From NCBI RefSeq assembly GCF_000719265.1, contig NZ_JOFL01000027.1, positions 7,688 to 71,687 on the forward strand: a DNA stretch of 64,000 nt. The letters run 5' to 3'. Each line of letters starts with the position of its first letter. The stretch's first letter is position 1. The position numbers were made by a program, and so were the translations under genes. Below, piece after piece: positions 56,216-64,000 of the stretch. The notes beneath the pieces are model-generated. The model had not been told where the DNA came from. It worked only from the letters and a program-made list of their open reading frames with translations, and made no database searches. This DNA is from Streptomyces roseoverticillatus. GTDB lineage: Bacteria; Actinomycetota; Actinomycetes; Streptomycetales; Streptomycetaceae.

Positions 56216-57283
56216 GTGGAAGCGAGGACGGGGCCGGAGTCGTTCCTGGACGGGTACGAGAAGATCCTGACCGATGCGGCCGGTACGGGCCGGCGGCCGG
56301 ACCGGGCACAGGTCGGGGCCCGGCGGGCGAGTGGTGAGCAGGCGGCGGAGGCCGGGCTGTCGCTGCGTTCCTGTGTGGCGGCCCACCTCGCGGCCACGCG
56401 GCGGCACTGGCCCGCGGGGCGCGCCTCCCCGGCGGATGTGGATCGTGTGCTCGGTGCGGCGGAGCTGGCGATCGACGCGTTCGCGGAGGGGTACGAGCGG
56501 GCTCAGCGGCTGGCCGCGCGCCAGGAGGAGGCGGACCGGCGGGAGTTCGTCGACGACCTGCTGCACGGCCGGAGTCACCTCGGGCGGCTGGCGGAGCGGG
56601 CCGAGCGGTTCGGGCTGCTGCTCTCCCACGCGTACGCGGTGGCCGTGGCCGAGGGGGCGGAGCCGTACGACGACTTCCACGCGGTGACCCGGCAGGTGGG
56701 CGCGTCCCTCGTCGGCCGGTTCGGCAGCCGGAACATCCTCATCACCACCAAGGACGGCCGGATCATCTGCGTCGCCCCCGGCGACCAGACCGACGTGCTG
56801 ACGTACTTCGCCAAGCAGGCGTACGCGGCGATCAGTGCGGGCGGGCGAATAGCCGTCGGCAGGGCCAAGGGCGGCGGCGGAGGCGTCGCGCACTCCTACG
56901 AGGAGGCCCTCTCGACCCTGGAGCTCGCCGCGCGGATGGGCTTCAACGAGCCCGTGCTGAAGGCTTCCGACCTGCTGGTCTTCCCGGTGCTGGCCCGGGA
57001 CCGGCAGGCGCTGGCGGATCTGGTGCACACGACGCTGGGGCCGTTGCGCCAGGCGCGCGGCGGGGCGGTGCCGCTGCTGGAGACGCTGACCGCCTACTTC
57101 GACGCGGGGTGCGTGTCGGCGGAGGCGGCCCGCACGCTGTCGCTCAGCGTGCGGGCCCTGACGTACCGGCTGCGGCGCATCCACGTCCTGACCGGCTGCG
57201 ACCCGGCCGACCCCGCGCAGCGCTACACGCTGCAGACCGCCGTGATCGGGGCCCGGCTCCTGGACTGGCCGGCGCGGTCCTGA
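56216..57283 (+). CDS. PucR/CdaR-family transcriptional regulator
   Basis: A 355-residue regulator with the PucR C-terminal helix-turn-helix. The N-terminal half is helical (ASGEQAAEAGLSLRSCVAAH) and belongs to the sensor-like part found in Streptomyces members. A GGDEF-like middle region with HAYAVAVAEG and GGRIAVGRAKGGGGGVAHSY lies at about 135-235. The HTH is at 290-345 (TLTAYFDAGCVSAEAARTLS followed by VRALTYRLRRIHVLTG). GTG 56216 is preceded by GGGGAG. The stop abuts the convergent flotillin-like gene with no spacer at all. Target genes are unknown. Confidence 0.87.
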   Translation: MEARTGPESFLDGYEKILTDAAGTGRRPDRAQVGARRASGEQAAEAGLSLRSCVAAHLAATRRHWPAGRASPADVDRVLGAAELAIDAFAEGYERAQRLAARQEEADRREFVDDLLHGRSHLGRLAERAERFGLLLSHAYAVAVAEGAEPYDDFHAVTRQVGASLVGRFGSRNILITTKDGRIICVAPGDQTDVLTYFAKQAYAAISAGGRIAVGRAKGGGGGVAHSYEEALSTLELAARMGFNEPVLKASDLLVFPVLARDRQALADLVHTTLGPLRQARGGAVPLLETLTAYFDAGCVSAEAARTLSLSVRALTYRLRRIHVLTGCDPADPAQRYTLQTAVIGARLLDWPARS

Positions 57284-58741
57284 CTAGTCGGTGACCGGGA
57301 TCCTGCCGTTCGACGGGGCCGCTCCGGCGTCCCGTGCGGGCTGGTCGGCGGTCAGACCCTTCAGGAGCCGGGTGAGGTCGACGCCGGTGGTGGAGCCGAT
57401 GAGCTCCATGCCCTGGGCGACGTTGTCGGCGACGGTGCGGGGCAGCTTGCCGGCGCCGTCGGTGGAGATGACGGTCAGCTTGTCGATGGCGCCGAGCGGT
57501 TCGGCCGCCTTGCCGACGACCTGGGGCAGCACCTCGACGAGCATCTGCAGGACGGCGGCGTCGCCGTAGCGCTCGAAGGCGTCGGCCTTCTTGTTCATCG
57601 CCTCGGCCTCGGCGGTGCCCTTGGCGGCGATGGCCGCGGCCTCCGCCTCGCCCTCCTGGCGGACGGCGTCCGCGATGGCCACGCGCCGGGCGCGCTCAGC
57701 CTCGCCCTGCTTGGCGCCCTCGACGGCGACGGCCTCGGCCGCGGCGATCGCCGCCAGCCGCTCGGCCTCCGCCTGCTTGACCCGGGCGACGCGCTTGGCT
57801 TCCGCCTCCTGCTCCGCCTCGTACCGCTTGGCGTCGGCGGGCTTGCGGACCTGCGTGTCGAGCTGGCGGTCGGTCAGGGCCGCCTGGCGCTCGGCGACCT
57901 TCTCCTGCTCGACGAGGATCTGCTGCTGGCGGTCGGCCTCGGCCAGCGGGCCGGCGGCGTTGGCCTGGGCCGCGGCCGCGTCGGTCTCGGCCTTGATCTC
58001 CGCCTGCCGCAGGTACAGGGTCCGCTGCGCGACCGCGATCTCCTCCTCGGCCTTCAGCCGCGCCTGTTCGGCCGCCTGGCGGGCGTTGGCCTCGGCGATG
58101 TCGGCCTCTTGCATGGCGCGGGCGGCTTCGGGCCGGCCGAGGTCCTCCAGGTAGCTGCCCTCGGTGGTGATGTCCTGGATCTGGAAGGCGTCGAGGACGA
58201 GGCCCTGCCCGGACAGGCTGGCCTCGGCCTCCTCGGCGACCTGCCCGGCGAACGCGGCGCGGTCGCGGATGATGTCCTCCACGGACATGCGGCCGACGAT
58301 GGACCGCAGGGCGCCGGAGAGCACTTCCTGGGTGAAGCCGACGATGCCGCCCTGCTGCTGGAGGAAGCGCTGCGCCGCGGCGCGGATGGCGTCCTCGGTG
58401 CCGCCGACCTTGACGATCGCGACGCCTTCCAGGTGGGCCTTGATGCCGCGCAGGGTCACCGCGCCGCGGACGGCGACGGGGATGTGGCGGCTGGAGAGGT
58501 CGAGCACGTAGCGCTGCTGGACGAACGGGACGACGAACACGCCTCCGCCGACCACGACCTTCTGGCCGCTGTTGTCGGTGAACACCTGTCCGGTCTGCGG
58601 GTCCGTGGACTTCTTCCCGCGCCGGCCGGTGATGATGAACGCCTCGCTGGGGCCGGCGACCTTGTAGCGGGTGACGACGACCAGTGCGAGGAGGACGAGG
58701 AGCACCACCACTCCTACGACCGCGGTGACGACTGGGCTCAT
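57284..58741 (-). CDS. SPFH-domain flotillin-like protein
   Basis: A 485-residue flotillin. The N-terminus is a single membrane helix (VVTAVVGVVVLLVLLALVVV). The SPFH domain spans about 30-200 (SEAFIITGRRGKKSTDPQTG, then VPFVQQRYVLDLSSRHIPV and GFTQEVLSGALRSIVGRMS). Residues about 230-400 form a long Glu/Ala-rich coiled coil with EA repeats, ending in the VLQMLVEVLPQVVGKAAEPL region typical of flotillins. It likely scaffolds membrane microdomains. RBS GGAGAGGAGA precedes ATG 58741. The NfeD-like gene is 77 bases upstream, the standard bacterial flotillin/NfeD pair. Its 3' end touches the PucR gene. Confidence 0.92.
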   Translation of the reverse strand: MSPVVTAVVGVVVLLVLLALVVVTRYKVAGPSEAFIITGRRGKKSTDPQTGQVFTDNSGQKVVVGGGVFVVPFVQQRYVLDLSSRHIPVAVRGAVTLRGIKAHLEGVAIVKVGGTEDAIRAAAQRFLQQQGGIVGFTQEVLSGALRSIVGRMSVEDIIRDRAAFAGQVAEEAEASLSGQGLVLDAFQIQDITTEGSYLEDLGRPEAARAMQEADIAEANARQAAEQARLKAEEEIAVAQRTLYLRQAEIKAETDAAAAQANAAGPLAEADRQQQILVEQEKVAERQAALTDRQLDTQVRKPADAKRYEAEQEAEAKRVARVKQAEAERLAAIAAAEAVAVEGAKQGEAERARRVAIADAVRQEGEAEAAAIAAKGTAEAEAMNKKADAFERYGDAAVLQMLVEVLPQVVGKAAEPLGAIDKLTVISTDGAGKLPRTVADNVAQGMELIGSTTGVDLTRLLKGLTADQPARDAGAAPSNGRIPVTD

Positions 58742-58818
58742 GGAGAATCTCCTCTCCTGCCTCCCGGGGGACGGCAGGTCGTACTGGCATGACGAAAAGA
58801 ACGGTCCCGGCGGCGCGC

Positions 58819-59328
58819 TCAGCGCTCGACCGCGCGCACGGTCACCGACGTGGACGACGGGGCGGCGGTCACCCACACCTCGGCGCCCCGGGCCAGCGGC
58901 CCGTCCGCCCTGGCAGCGAACTTGACCGGCTGGCCGGCCAGGCGGAGGAGGACCTCGCCGTATCCGCCGGCCGGAACGGCGGTCACCACGGTGCCGGCGA
59001 CCCCGACGAGGTCGTCCTTCGTGGGGGCGGAGGGGCTGCCGCCGCGCGCGAGGGCCCGGCTGAACCGGTACGTCAGCCAGCCGGCGCCCGTGCCCGCGGC
59101 GGCTCCCGCGGCGGCCGCCGCTCCCGCGCCGAGCCCGGTGGACCCGAGCACGATCGCCCCCGTGAAGCCGAGCATCGAGACGAAGCCCGCGATCACCGGG
59201 AGCGACAGCCACCCGTCGAACAGTCCGCTCAGGGCACCGTCGAGCGCACTCTCCAGCACCCCGTCGAACACCAGGGAGAGGACCAGGAGCGCGATCCCCC
59301 CGATGCCGAGACCGAGAAACAAGCCCAT
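58819..59328 (-). CDS. NfeD-like membrane protein with OB-fold
   Basis: A 169-residue partner of the SPFH protein. Membrane helices are at 1-20 (LFLGLGIGGIALLVLSLVF) and around 45-90 (LPVIAGFVSMLGFTGAIVL and a Gly/Ala-rich helix). The C-terminal OB-fold of the NfeD type is at about 105-165: GVAGTVVTAVPAGGYGEVLL, VKFAARADGPLARGAEVWV and TSVTVRAVER. I chose ATG 59328 with GAGGTG upstream. NfeD proteins bind or stabilise flotillins. The pair is likely co-transcribed from a promoter upstream of 59328, divergent from the secreted propeller protein. Confidence 0.87.
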   Translation of the reverse strand: MGLFLGLGIGGIALLVLSLVFDGVLESALDGALSGLFDGWLSLPVIAGFVSMLGFTGAIVLGSTGLGAGAAAAAGAAAGTGAGWLTYRFSRALARGGSPSAPTKDDLVGVAGTVVTAVPAGGYGEVLLRLAGQPVKFAARADGPLARGAEVWVTAAPSSTSVTVRAVER

Positions 59329-59544
59329 GAGCACCTCGCACGCCTGACCGACAACCTCGCTGGACGACGGCATCGTGTCAGCAGACGGAGGCGGCGCACA
59401 TTGCCTGGTTCCGGCAATCTTTACGGCTTTTTAACGCCCCCCTCCCTGCAGCTGCGATCACTAGGGAAAGTCGCTGATCAGGTTCTCTAGACTCCCGGTC
59501 AAATGGCCTACGAGTGCCATGAGTTGACCAGGGAGATGACGGCG

Positions 59545-60501
59545 ATGGCGATGGTGACAGTGATGAGGCGCATCCGCAGAACGCTCTTCGCGGCAGGCCT
59601 GACGGCCGCGCTCGCGGTCGGCGGCACCGCGATACCCGCGGCGGCGGCCGGTGCGCAGGCCCCCGAGCGCCTTGAGGCGTGCGGGGAGCGGACGAGCGTG
59701 TCGGTCTTCCACAAGGGCGGCATACCGCTGCTCGACTGGCGGGAGAACCTGGAGTTCGACGGCCGGGGCACGCTCTGGGTCTCGCACATCACCCAGCACC
59801 GGGTCGAGGGGTACGCCCCCGACGGCACGCTCCGGGCGAGCTTCCCGCTGAGCGGGCCCGGCGGCATCCGGCGCGGCCCGGACGGGATGATGTACGTCAA
59901 CTACGGCGTCAACCCGCTGACGCCGCACGGCGGTATCGTGCGCTTCGACCCCACCGCCGCCGCGCCGAAGCCGGAGAAGGTCGTGGACGGCCTGTCCGGG
60001 ATCAACGGCCTGGCCGTCGACACGGAGGGCAACCTCTACGTCAGCCGCGAGCTGGCCACGGGCGTCCTCAAGATCCGCCCCGACGGGACGAAGGACGAGG
60101 AGTGGACGCGCGGCGCGAACGTCTTCGGCACCAACGGCCTGGAGATCGTCGGCGACCAGCTGTACGCGAGCGTCCTCATCGACGCCTCGTCCCGGATCGT
60201 CCGGATCCCCCTCGAGGACCCGGCGCGCCACACCACGGTCACCCGCCTCAGCTCGAACCTGCTCGACGGCAAGTTCCTCGACGACCTCACCGCGTTCAAC
60301 GGCAGCCTGGTCGTCGCGTCCTTCCGCGACGGCGAACTCATCCGGGTCGACCCCGCCACCGGCCGTTCCTGCACCCTGGTGACCGGCCTCCGCATGCCCA
60401 CGAGCGTCCGGATCCCGCGCGGCTTCGGCGCCCACGACACCGGGCACACGCTGTTCGTCGTCGAGGCGTCGGGCCGGATCGTACGGGTGACGGTCGGCTG
60501 A
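59545..60501 (+). CDS. Secreted SMP-30/gluconolactonase-like beta-propeller protein
   Basis: A roughly 318-residue exported beta-propeller. After several possible Met starts (59503, 59536, 59545) comes the signal peptide RRTLFAAGLTAALAVGGTA with Ala-rich cleavage region. ATG 59545 has GGGAG at good spacing. The mature part has repeated propeller strands, such as LEFDGRGTLWVSHITQHRV, GPGGIRRGPDGMMYVNYG, INGLAVDTEGNLYVSRELAT and TNGLEIVGDQLYAS. Six blades are likely. Two Cys (EACGER and RSCTL) could pair. Substrate and enzyme activity are not clear; relatives include lactonases and strictosidine-synthase-like proteins. A 24-bp duplication spans the stop codon. Confidence 0.8.
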   Translation: MAMVTVMRRIRRTLFAAGLTAALAVGGTAIPAAAAGAQAPERLEACGERTSVSVFHKGGIPLLDWRENLEFDGRGTLWVSHITQHRVEGYAPDGTLRASFPLSGPGGIRRGPDGMMYVNYGVNPLTPHGGIVRFDPTAAAPKPEKVVDGLSGINGLAVDTEGNLYVSRELATGVLKIRPDGTKDEEWTRGANVFGTNGLEIVGDQLYASVLIDASSRIVRIPLEDPARHTTVTRLSSNLLDGKFLDDLTAFNGSLVVASFRDGELIRVDPATGRSCTLVTGLRMPTSVRIPRGFGAHDTGHTLFVVEASGRIVRVTVG

Positions 60502-60527
60502 GAACCGCGGGTGACGGTCGGCTGAGA
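60484..60527. repeat. 24-bp-period tandem duplication across the propeller stop codon
   Basis: CGGGTGACGGTCGGCTGAGA occurs at 60484-60503 and 60508-60527. The first copy includes the last codons and stop of the propeller gene. Just downstream lie GC-rich inverted repeats between CTCCCC and GGGGAG that may terminate both this gene and the convergent Lrp gene. Confidence 0.9.
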
Positions 60528-60584
60528 GCCGGGGAGGAGCTCGCAGGCTCTCCCCGAGCTCGCGGACTCTCCCCGTAACCCGGC

Positions 60585-61058
60585 TCAGGGCCCGACCGGG
60601 AGCCCCTTCGGCTCCTTCACTCGCTTCATGATGATCTGCGAGTTCACCTCGGTGATGCCCGACAGCGTGGTGAGCCGCTCGATCCACAGCCGCTCGTACG
60701 CGGCGAGGTCCGCGACCGCGATGCGGAGCAGGCAGCCGGGGCTGCCGAAGAGGCGATAGGCCTCCACGACGTCGGGGATGTCCTGGAGGGCCGCCTCGAA
60801 CGCCTCCACCGCCTCGCGGTCGCGCTTGACCTCGATGGAGACGAGGACCTCGAAGCTCCGGCCGACGGCCTCGGGGTCGATGACCGCCCGGTAGCCCTGG
60901 ATCACTCCGTCCTGCTCCAGCTGCCGCACGCGGCGCATGCACGGGGAGGGTGTCAGGCCGACGCGATGGGCGAGCTCCTGGATGGTCAGGCGGCCGTCGG
61001 CCTGGAGCTCACGCAAGATATTTCTGTCGATGCTGTCCACCACGCAATTATCCACCAC
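60585..61058 (-). CDS. Lrp/AsnC-family transcriptional regulator
   Basis: A 157-residue Lrp/AsnC protein, the family's usual length. The N-terminal HTH is at about 8-55 (DSIDRNILRELQADGRLTIQ, LAHRVGLTPSPCMRRVRQLE). The ligand-binding RAM domain is at about 65-150, with VVEAYRLFGSPGCLLRIAV and IERLTTLSGITEVNSQIIM. The start is GTG 61058; GTG 61043 is an alternative. It is divergent from asparaginase, aspartase and malic enzyme, and a near-palindromic AATTGCGCGCGATT lies between. It probably controls that operon in response to asparagine or aspartate, inferred from position. Confidence 0.92.
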   Translation of the reverse strand: MVDNCVVDSIDRNILRELQADGRLTIQELAHRVGLTPSPCMRRVRQLEQDGVIQGYRAVIDPEAVGRSFEVLVSIEVKRDREAVEAFEAALQDIPDVVEAYRLFGSPGCLLRIAVADLAAYERLWIERLTTLSGITEVNSQIIMKRVKEPKGLPVGP

Positions 61059-61092
61059 ACTTATCGGCCGGTACGGCTCATTTCAGCGATCC

Positions 61093-61106
61093 AATTGCGC
61101 GCGATT
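61093..61106. promoter_or_regulatory. Near-palindrome in the Lrp/asparaginase promoter region
   Basis: AATTGCGCGCGATT reads the same on both strands but for one pair. It lies between the divergent regulator and asparaginase genes and is a candidate Lrp-family site. The regulator start side also carries a repeated GTGGTGGA. Confidence 0.5.
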
Positions 61107-61180
61107 CGTCCTATTGTTCCCCTGCCTGGCCGACACGCCTCCGTGGACGGCCGTACTGATCTTGAGAAGGGCGGGCACAC

Positions 61181-62176
61181 GTGGGACAGGTCGTCGTCAT
61201 CAGCACCGGCGGAACGATCGCCAGCCGCTGGCAGGGTTCCGGCTTCGCCGCCGACGCACGGGGCGGGGACGTCCTGGCCACGGCCGCCGTGCCCGAGGGC
61301 GTCTCCGTGCGGGTCGTCGACCTGATGAGCGTGAACAGCGCCCGCCTGACCACGCGCGACCAGCTCGCCCTGCTGCGGACCGTGCACGAGGTGCTGGCCG
61401 ACCCCGCCGTCGACGGCATCGTGGTCACGCACGGCACGGACACCCTGGAGGAGTCGGCCTTCCTGCTCGACCTCCACCACGACGACCCCCGCCCGGTCGT
61501 CTTCACCGGCGCCCAGCTCCCGCTGGAGGCCGCCGACGGCGACGGCCCGCGCAACCTCCACGACGCGCTGCTGGCGGCGGGCTCGGCCGCGCTGCGCGGC
61601 CACGGCGTCCTGGTCGCCTTCGACGGGCGGATACACGCCGCCCGCGGCACGATCAAGGTGCAGACCCTGGCAGCCGACGCGTTCGCCGACCCCTCCGGCA
61701 GCCCCGTCGCGGACGCCAAGGACAGCCGCATTCTCGTCCACGGGCGTCCCGAGCGCCCGGCGGCGCTTCCTCTGCCGGCCACCCGCGAGGACCTCCCCCG
61801 CGTCGACATGGTCATGCACCACTGCGACGCGGACCCGCTGCTGTTCGACGCCGCCGTCGCGGCGGGCGCCCAGGGCATCGTCCTCGTCGCGACGGGCGCG
61901 GGCAACGCGACCCCCGAGGTCGTCGCCGCCGTCGAGGCGGCCGTCGCCCGAGGCGTACTCGTCGCCCTCACCACCCGCGTCCCGTCCGGCCCGGTCGCCG
62001 AGATCTACACCCAGGGCGGCGCCGTGGACCTCGCCGCCGCCGGCGCCGTCCTGACCGGCACGCTCCGCGCCGGTCAGGCCCGTATCGCCGTCCTCAGCGC
62101 CGCGCTCACCGCCGCGGACACGGACGAGCGGACGCACGCGCTGCGCAAACTGATCGGCACCCCGGCCGCCGCCTGA
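61181..62176 (+). CDS. L-asparaginase
   Basis: A 331-residue L-asparaginase of the bacterial type I/II family, hydrolysing L-asparagine to aspartate and ammonia. The first catalytic Thr is in ISTGGTIAS at residues 7-15, and the second in VTHGTDTLEESAFLL near 86-95. Further blocks GAQLPLEAADGDGPRNLHDA and GVLVAFDGRIHAARG fit the family. No signal peptide, so it is cytoplasmic. The start is GTG 61181 behind GAGAAGG. Aspartate ammonia-lyase follows 48 bases on, and the Lrp-family gene diverges from it. The function is secure. Confidence 0.93.
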   Translation: MGQVVVISTGGTIASRWQGSGFAADARGGDVLATAAVPEGVSVRVVDLMSVNSARLTTRDQLALLRTVHEVLADPAVDGIVVTHGTDTLEESAFLLDLHHDDPRPVVFTGAQLPLEAADGDGPRNLHDALLAAGSAALRGHGVLVAFDGRIHAARGTIKVQTLAADAFADPSGSPVADAKDSRILVHGRPERPAALPLPATREDLPRVDMVMHHCDADPLLFDAAVAAGAQGIVLVATGAGNATPEVVAAVEAAVARGVLVALTTRVPSGPVAEIYTQGGAVDLAAAGAVLTGTLRAGQARIAVLSAALTAADTDERTHALRKLIGTPAAA

Positions 62177-62224
62177 GCATCCCCCCCCACTCCTCCCCCG
62201 CACCGCACCCGATCGGATCCCCCC

Positions 62225-63661
62225 ATGTCGGCCCCCGTCACCGGCCCCTCCCGCACCGAGCACGACCTCCTCGGCGACCGCGACGTCCCCGCCGCCGCGT
62301 ACTACGGCGTCCACACCCTGCGCGCCGTGGAGAACTTCCCCATCACCGGGACGCCCATCTCCGCCTACCCCGACCTCGTCACCGCCCTCGCCTCCGTCAA
62401 GCAGGCCGCTGCCCTCGCCAACCGCGACCTGGGCCTGCTCGACGGCCGCAAGGTGGAGGCGATCGTGCAGGCCTGCGAGGAGATCCGGGCCGGGCAGTGG
62501 CACGACCACTTCGTCGTCGACGTCATCCAGGGCGGCGCCGGCACCTCCAGCAACATGAACGCCAACGAGGTCATCGCGAACCGCGCGCTGGAGCTCCTCG
62601 GCCACGCCAAGGGCGAGTACAAGCACCTGCACCCGCTGGAGGACGTCAACGCCGGGCAGAGCACCAACGACGTCTACCCGACCGCGGTCCGCCTCTCGCT
62701 GCAGCTCGCCGCCGCCCGCCTGCTGGAGGCCATGGACGTGCTGCGCGAGGCCTTCGCCGCCAAGGCGGAGGAGTTCGCGGACGTCCTGAAGATGGGCCGC
62801 ACCCAGCTGCAGGACGCCGTGCCCATGACCCTGGGCCAGGAGTTCGCCGCCTACGCCGTCATGCTGGAGGAGGACCGGGCCCGCCTGGCCGAGGCGTGCG
62901 CACTGCTGCGCGAGATCAACCTCGGCGGCACCGCCATCGGCACCGGGCTCAACGCCCACCCCGAGTACCCGGAGCTCGCCTGCCGCCACCTCGGCACGGT
63001 CACCGGCGTCCCGGTCACCGTCGCCGGCGACCTGGTGGAGGCCACGCAGGACATGGGCGCGTTCGTCCAGCTCTCCGGCGTGCTGAAGCGGATCGCCGTC
63101 AAGCTCTCCAAGACGTGCAACGACCTGCGCCTGCTCTCCTGCGGCCCGCGCGCCGGCCTCGCCGAGATCAACCTGCCGCCCGTCCAGGCGGGTTCGAGCA
63201 TCATGCCCGGCAAGGTGAACCCGGTGATCCCCGAGGTCGTCAACCAGATCGCCTTCGAGGTCATCGGCAACGACGTCACGGTCACGTTCGCCGCCGAGGG
63301 CGGCCAGCTCCAGCTCAACGCCTTCGAGCCGGTCATCGCCCACAGCCTCCTCAAGAGCCTCACCCACCTCCGGGCCGGCTGCCTGACCCTGGCCGAGCGC
63401 TGCGTCACCGGCATCACCGCGAACCGCGAGCACCTGGCCCGCCTCGTCGGCCAGTCCATCGGCCTGGCCACCGCGCTCAACCCGTACATCGGCTACGAGC
63501 AGGCCACCGCCGTCGCGCAGGAGGCGCTCACCACGGGCGCCGCGGTGCACGAGCTCGTCCTGGCCAAGGGCCTGCTCACCGAGGAGCAGCTCCAGGAGAT
63601 CCTCCACCCGGACAACCTCGCCCGCCCCCACACGCGCGCGGCCACGACCGTCCGCGCCTGA
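62225..63661 (+). CDS. aspA: Aspartate ammonia-lyase
   Basis: A 478-residue aspartase of the fumarase/aspartase superfamily, converting L-aspartate to fumarate and ammonia. The superfamily signature GSSIMPGKVNP is at about 322-332. YYGVHTLRAVENFPITG near residue 26 and VIQGGAGTSSNMNANEVIAN near 100 are aspartase-type blocks, while GRTQLQDAVPMTLGQEF holds the conserved HTQ-equivalent position. The protein is cytoplasmic and tetrameric in the family. It lies 48 bases after asparaginase and 60 bases before the malic enzyme start, so all three are probably one transcript. Assignment as aspartase over fumarase rests on these motifs and on the asparaginase neighbour. Confidence 0.93.
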   Translation: MSAPVTGPSRTEHDLLGDRDVPAAAYYGVHTLRAVENFPITGTPISAYPDLVTALASVKQAAALANRDLGLLDGRKVEAIVQACEEIRAGQWHDHFVVDVIQGGAGTSSNMNANEVIANRALELLGHAKGEYKHLHPLEDVNAGQSTNDVYPTAVRLSLQLAAARLLEAMDVLREAFAAKAEEFADVLKMGRTQLQDAVPMTLGQEFAAYAVMLEEDRARLAEACALLREINLGGTAIGTGLNAHPEYPELACRHLGTVTGVPVTVAGDLVEATQDMGAFVQLSGVLKRIAVKLSKTCNDLRLLSCGPRAGLAEINLPPVQAGSSIMPGKVNPVIPEVVNQIAFEVIGNDVTVTFAAEGGQLQLNAFEPVIAHSLLKSLTHLRAGCLTLAERCVTGITANREHLARLVGQSIGLATALNPYIGYEQATAVAQEALTTGAAVHELVLAKGLLTEEQLQEILHPDNLARPHTRAATTVRA

Positions 63662-63721
63662 GACAGTCCCCGCACGACCCCGCACGACCCGAGCACGACC
63701 CGAGAAAGAAGAAGTAACCCC

Positions 63722-64000
63722 ATGGCAACGGCGCCAAGCGTCTCGTACTCGATGACGGTCCGGCTGGAGGTCCCCGCGAGCGGGACCTCGGTCAGCGAGC
63801 TGACCACGACGGTGGAAAGCTCGGGTGGTTCCGTGACGGGTCTGGACGTGACCGCGTCCGGCCACGAGAAGCTCCGGATCGACGTCACCATGGCGACGGC
63901 GTCCACCGAGCACGCCGATGAGATCGTGGAGAACCTCCGCGGCATCGAGGGCGTGGTGCTGGGCAAGGTTTCGGACCGTACGTTCCTGATGCACCTCGGT
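63722..64000 (+). CDS. NAD-dependent malic enzyme, N-terminal ACT domain (cut by window)
   Basis: The first 93 codons of a gene running past the window end. From ATG 63722 it reads MATAPSVSYSMTVRLEVPAS and continues with VESSGGSVTGLDVTASGHEK and GVVLGKVSDRTFLMHLG. This is the ACT-like regulatory domain found at the start of Streptomyces NAD-dependent malic enzymes; the catalytic domain lies outside. The enzyme would turn malate into pyruvate and CO2. RBS GAAAGAAG. It follows aspartase by 60 bases and completes an asparagine-to-pyruvate route with fumarase. Recognition rests on the N-terminal sequence alone. Confidence 0.85.
   Translation, partial: MATAPSVSYSMTVRLEVPASGTSVSELTTTVESSGGSVTGLDVTASGHEKLRIDVTMATASTEHADEIVENLRGIEGVVLGKVSDRTFLMHLG

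Overview
The base composition, strongly GC-biased third codon positions, GTG starts, purine-rich ribosome binding sites and gene content (SARP regulator, SpoIIE-type phosphatase, secreted chitinase and proteases, mycothiol-type enzymes) mark this window as Streptomyces or a very close relative. It looks chromosomal and has the character of an arm: housekeeping and accessory genes mixed with biosynthetic loci. No phage, transposase, integrase or CRISPR array was seen.

Left part (1-18351): a universal stress protein cut by the window edge, a Ski2-like helicase, a secreted M6 metalloprotease and a small membrane protein precede a tightly packed seven-gene minus-strand operon (14718 down to 6986). 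It encodes an isocyanide synthase (PvcA/IsnA family), a PvcB-like Fe/2-oxoglutarate oxygenase, a PvcC/HpaB-like hydroxylase, an asparagine-synthetase-type amidotransferase, a quinone-oxidoreductase-like reductase, a LigB-type extradiol ring-cleavage dioxygenase and a flavin reductase. A SARP-NB-ARC-TPR regulator lies just upstream, and three direct repeats at exact 11-bp spacing sit in front of pvcA. The gene set predicts an isonitrile made from an aromatic amino acid, hydroxylated to a catechol and then possibly ring-opened and amidated.

Middle-left (18455-24187): a chitinase with a recognisable promoter and chitinase-type operator, then a terpene synthase flanked by two Rieske-oxygenase homologues with complementary deletions. 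One keeps the [2Fe-2S] ligands and lacks the catalytic iron motif; the other keeps the catalytic motif and lacks the [2Fe-2S] segment. A cation/proton antiporter and tRNA-Ala(GGC) follow.

Middle (24661-46068): a SpoIIE-type phosphatase, a divergent MFS/LysR pair, a lipoprotein, a permease, a lone ketosynthase, a GT2 glycosyltransferase, an alpha/beta hydrolase behind an iron-box-like palindrome, an unlisted 25-residue ribosomal protein bL37, a triplicated secreted repeat protein, a LysE exporter, a TAP-type peptidase, a secreted erythromycin-esterase homologue and an aminotransferase.

Right-middle (46082-55073): a stretch of short tandem repeats and broken genes borders a six-gene plus-strand operon with visibly lower GC: DRE-TIM aldolase/lyase, FAH-family enzyme, PhyH-type oxygenase, ThDP enzyme, MFS exporter and an SDR lacking the usual catalytic Tyr/Lys. 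It has no PKS, NRPS or terpene core and I do not recognise it as any known pathway.

Right end (55261-64000): an HD-domain protein, a broken SUKH gene, a PucR-type regulator, an SPFH/NfeD pair, a secreted beta-propeller, and an Lrp/AsnC regulator divergent from asparaginase, aspartase and the start of an NAD malic enzyme, which together take asparagine to pyruvate.
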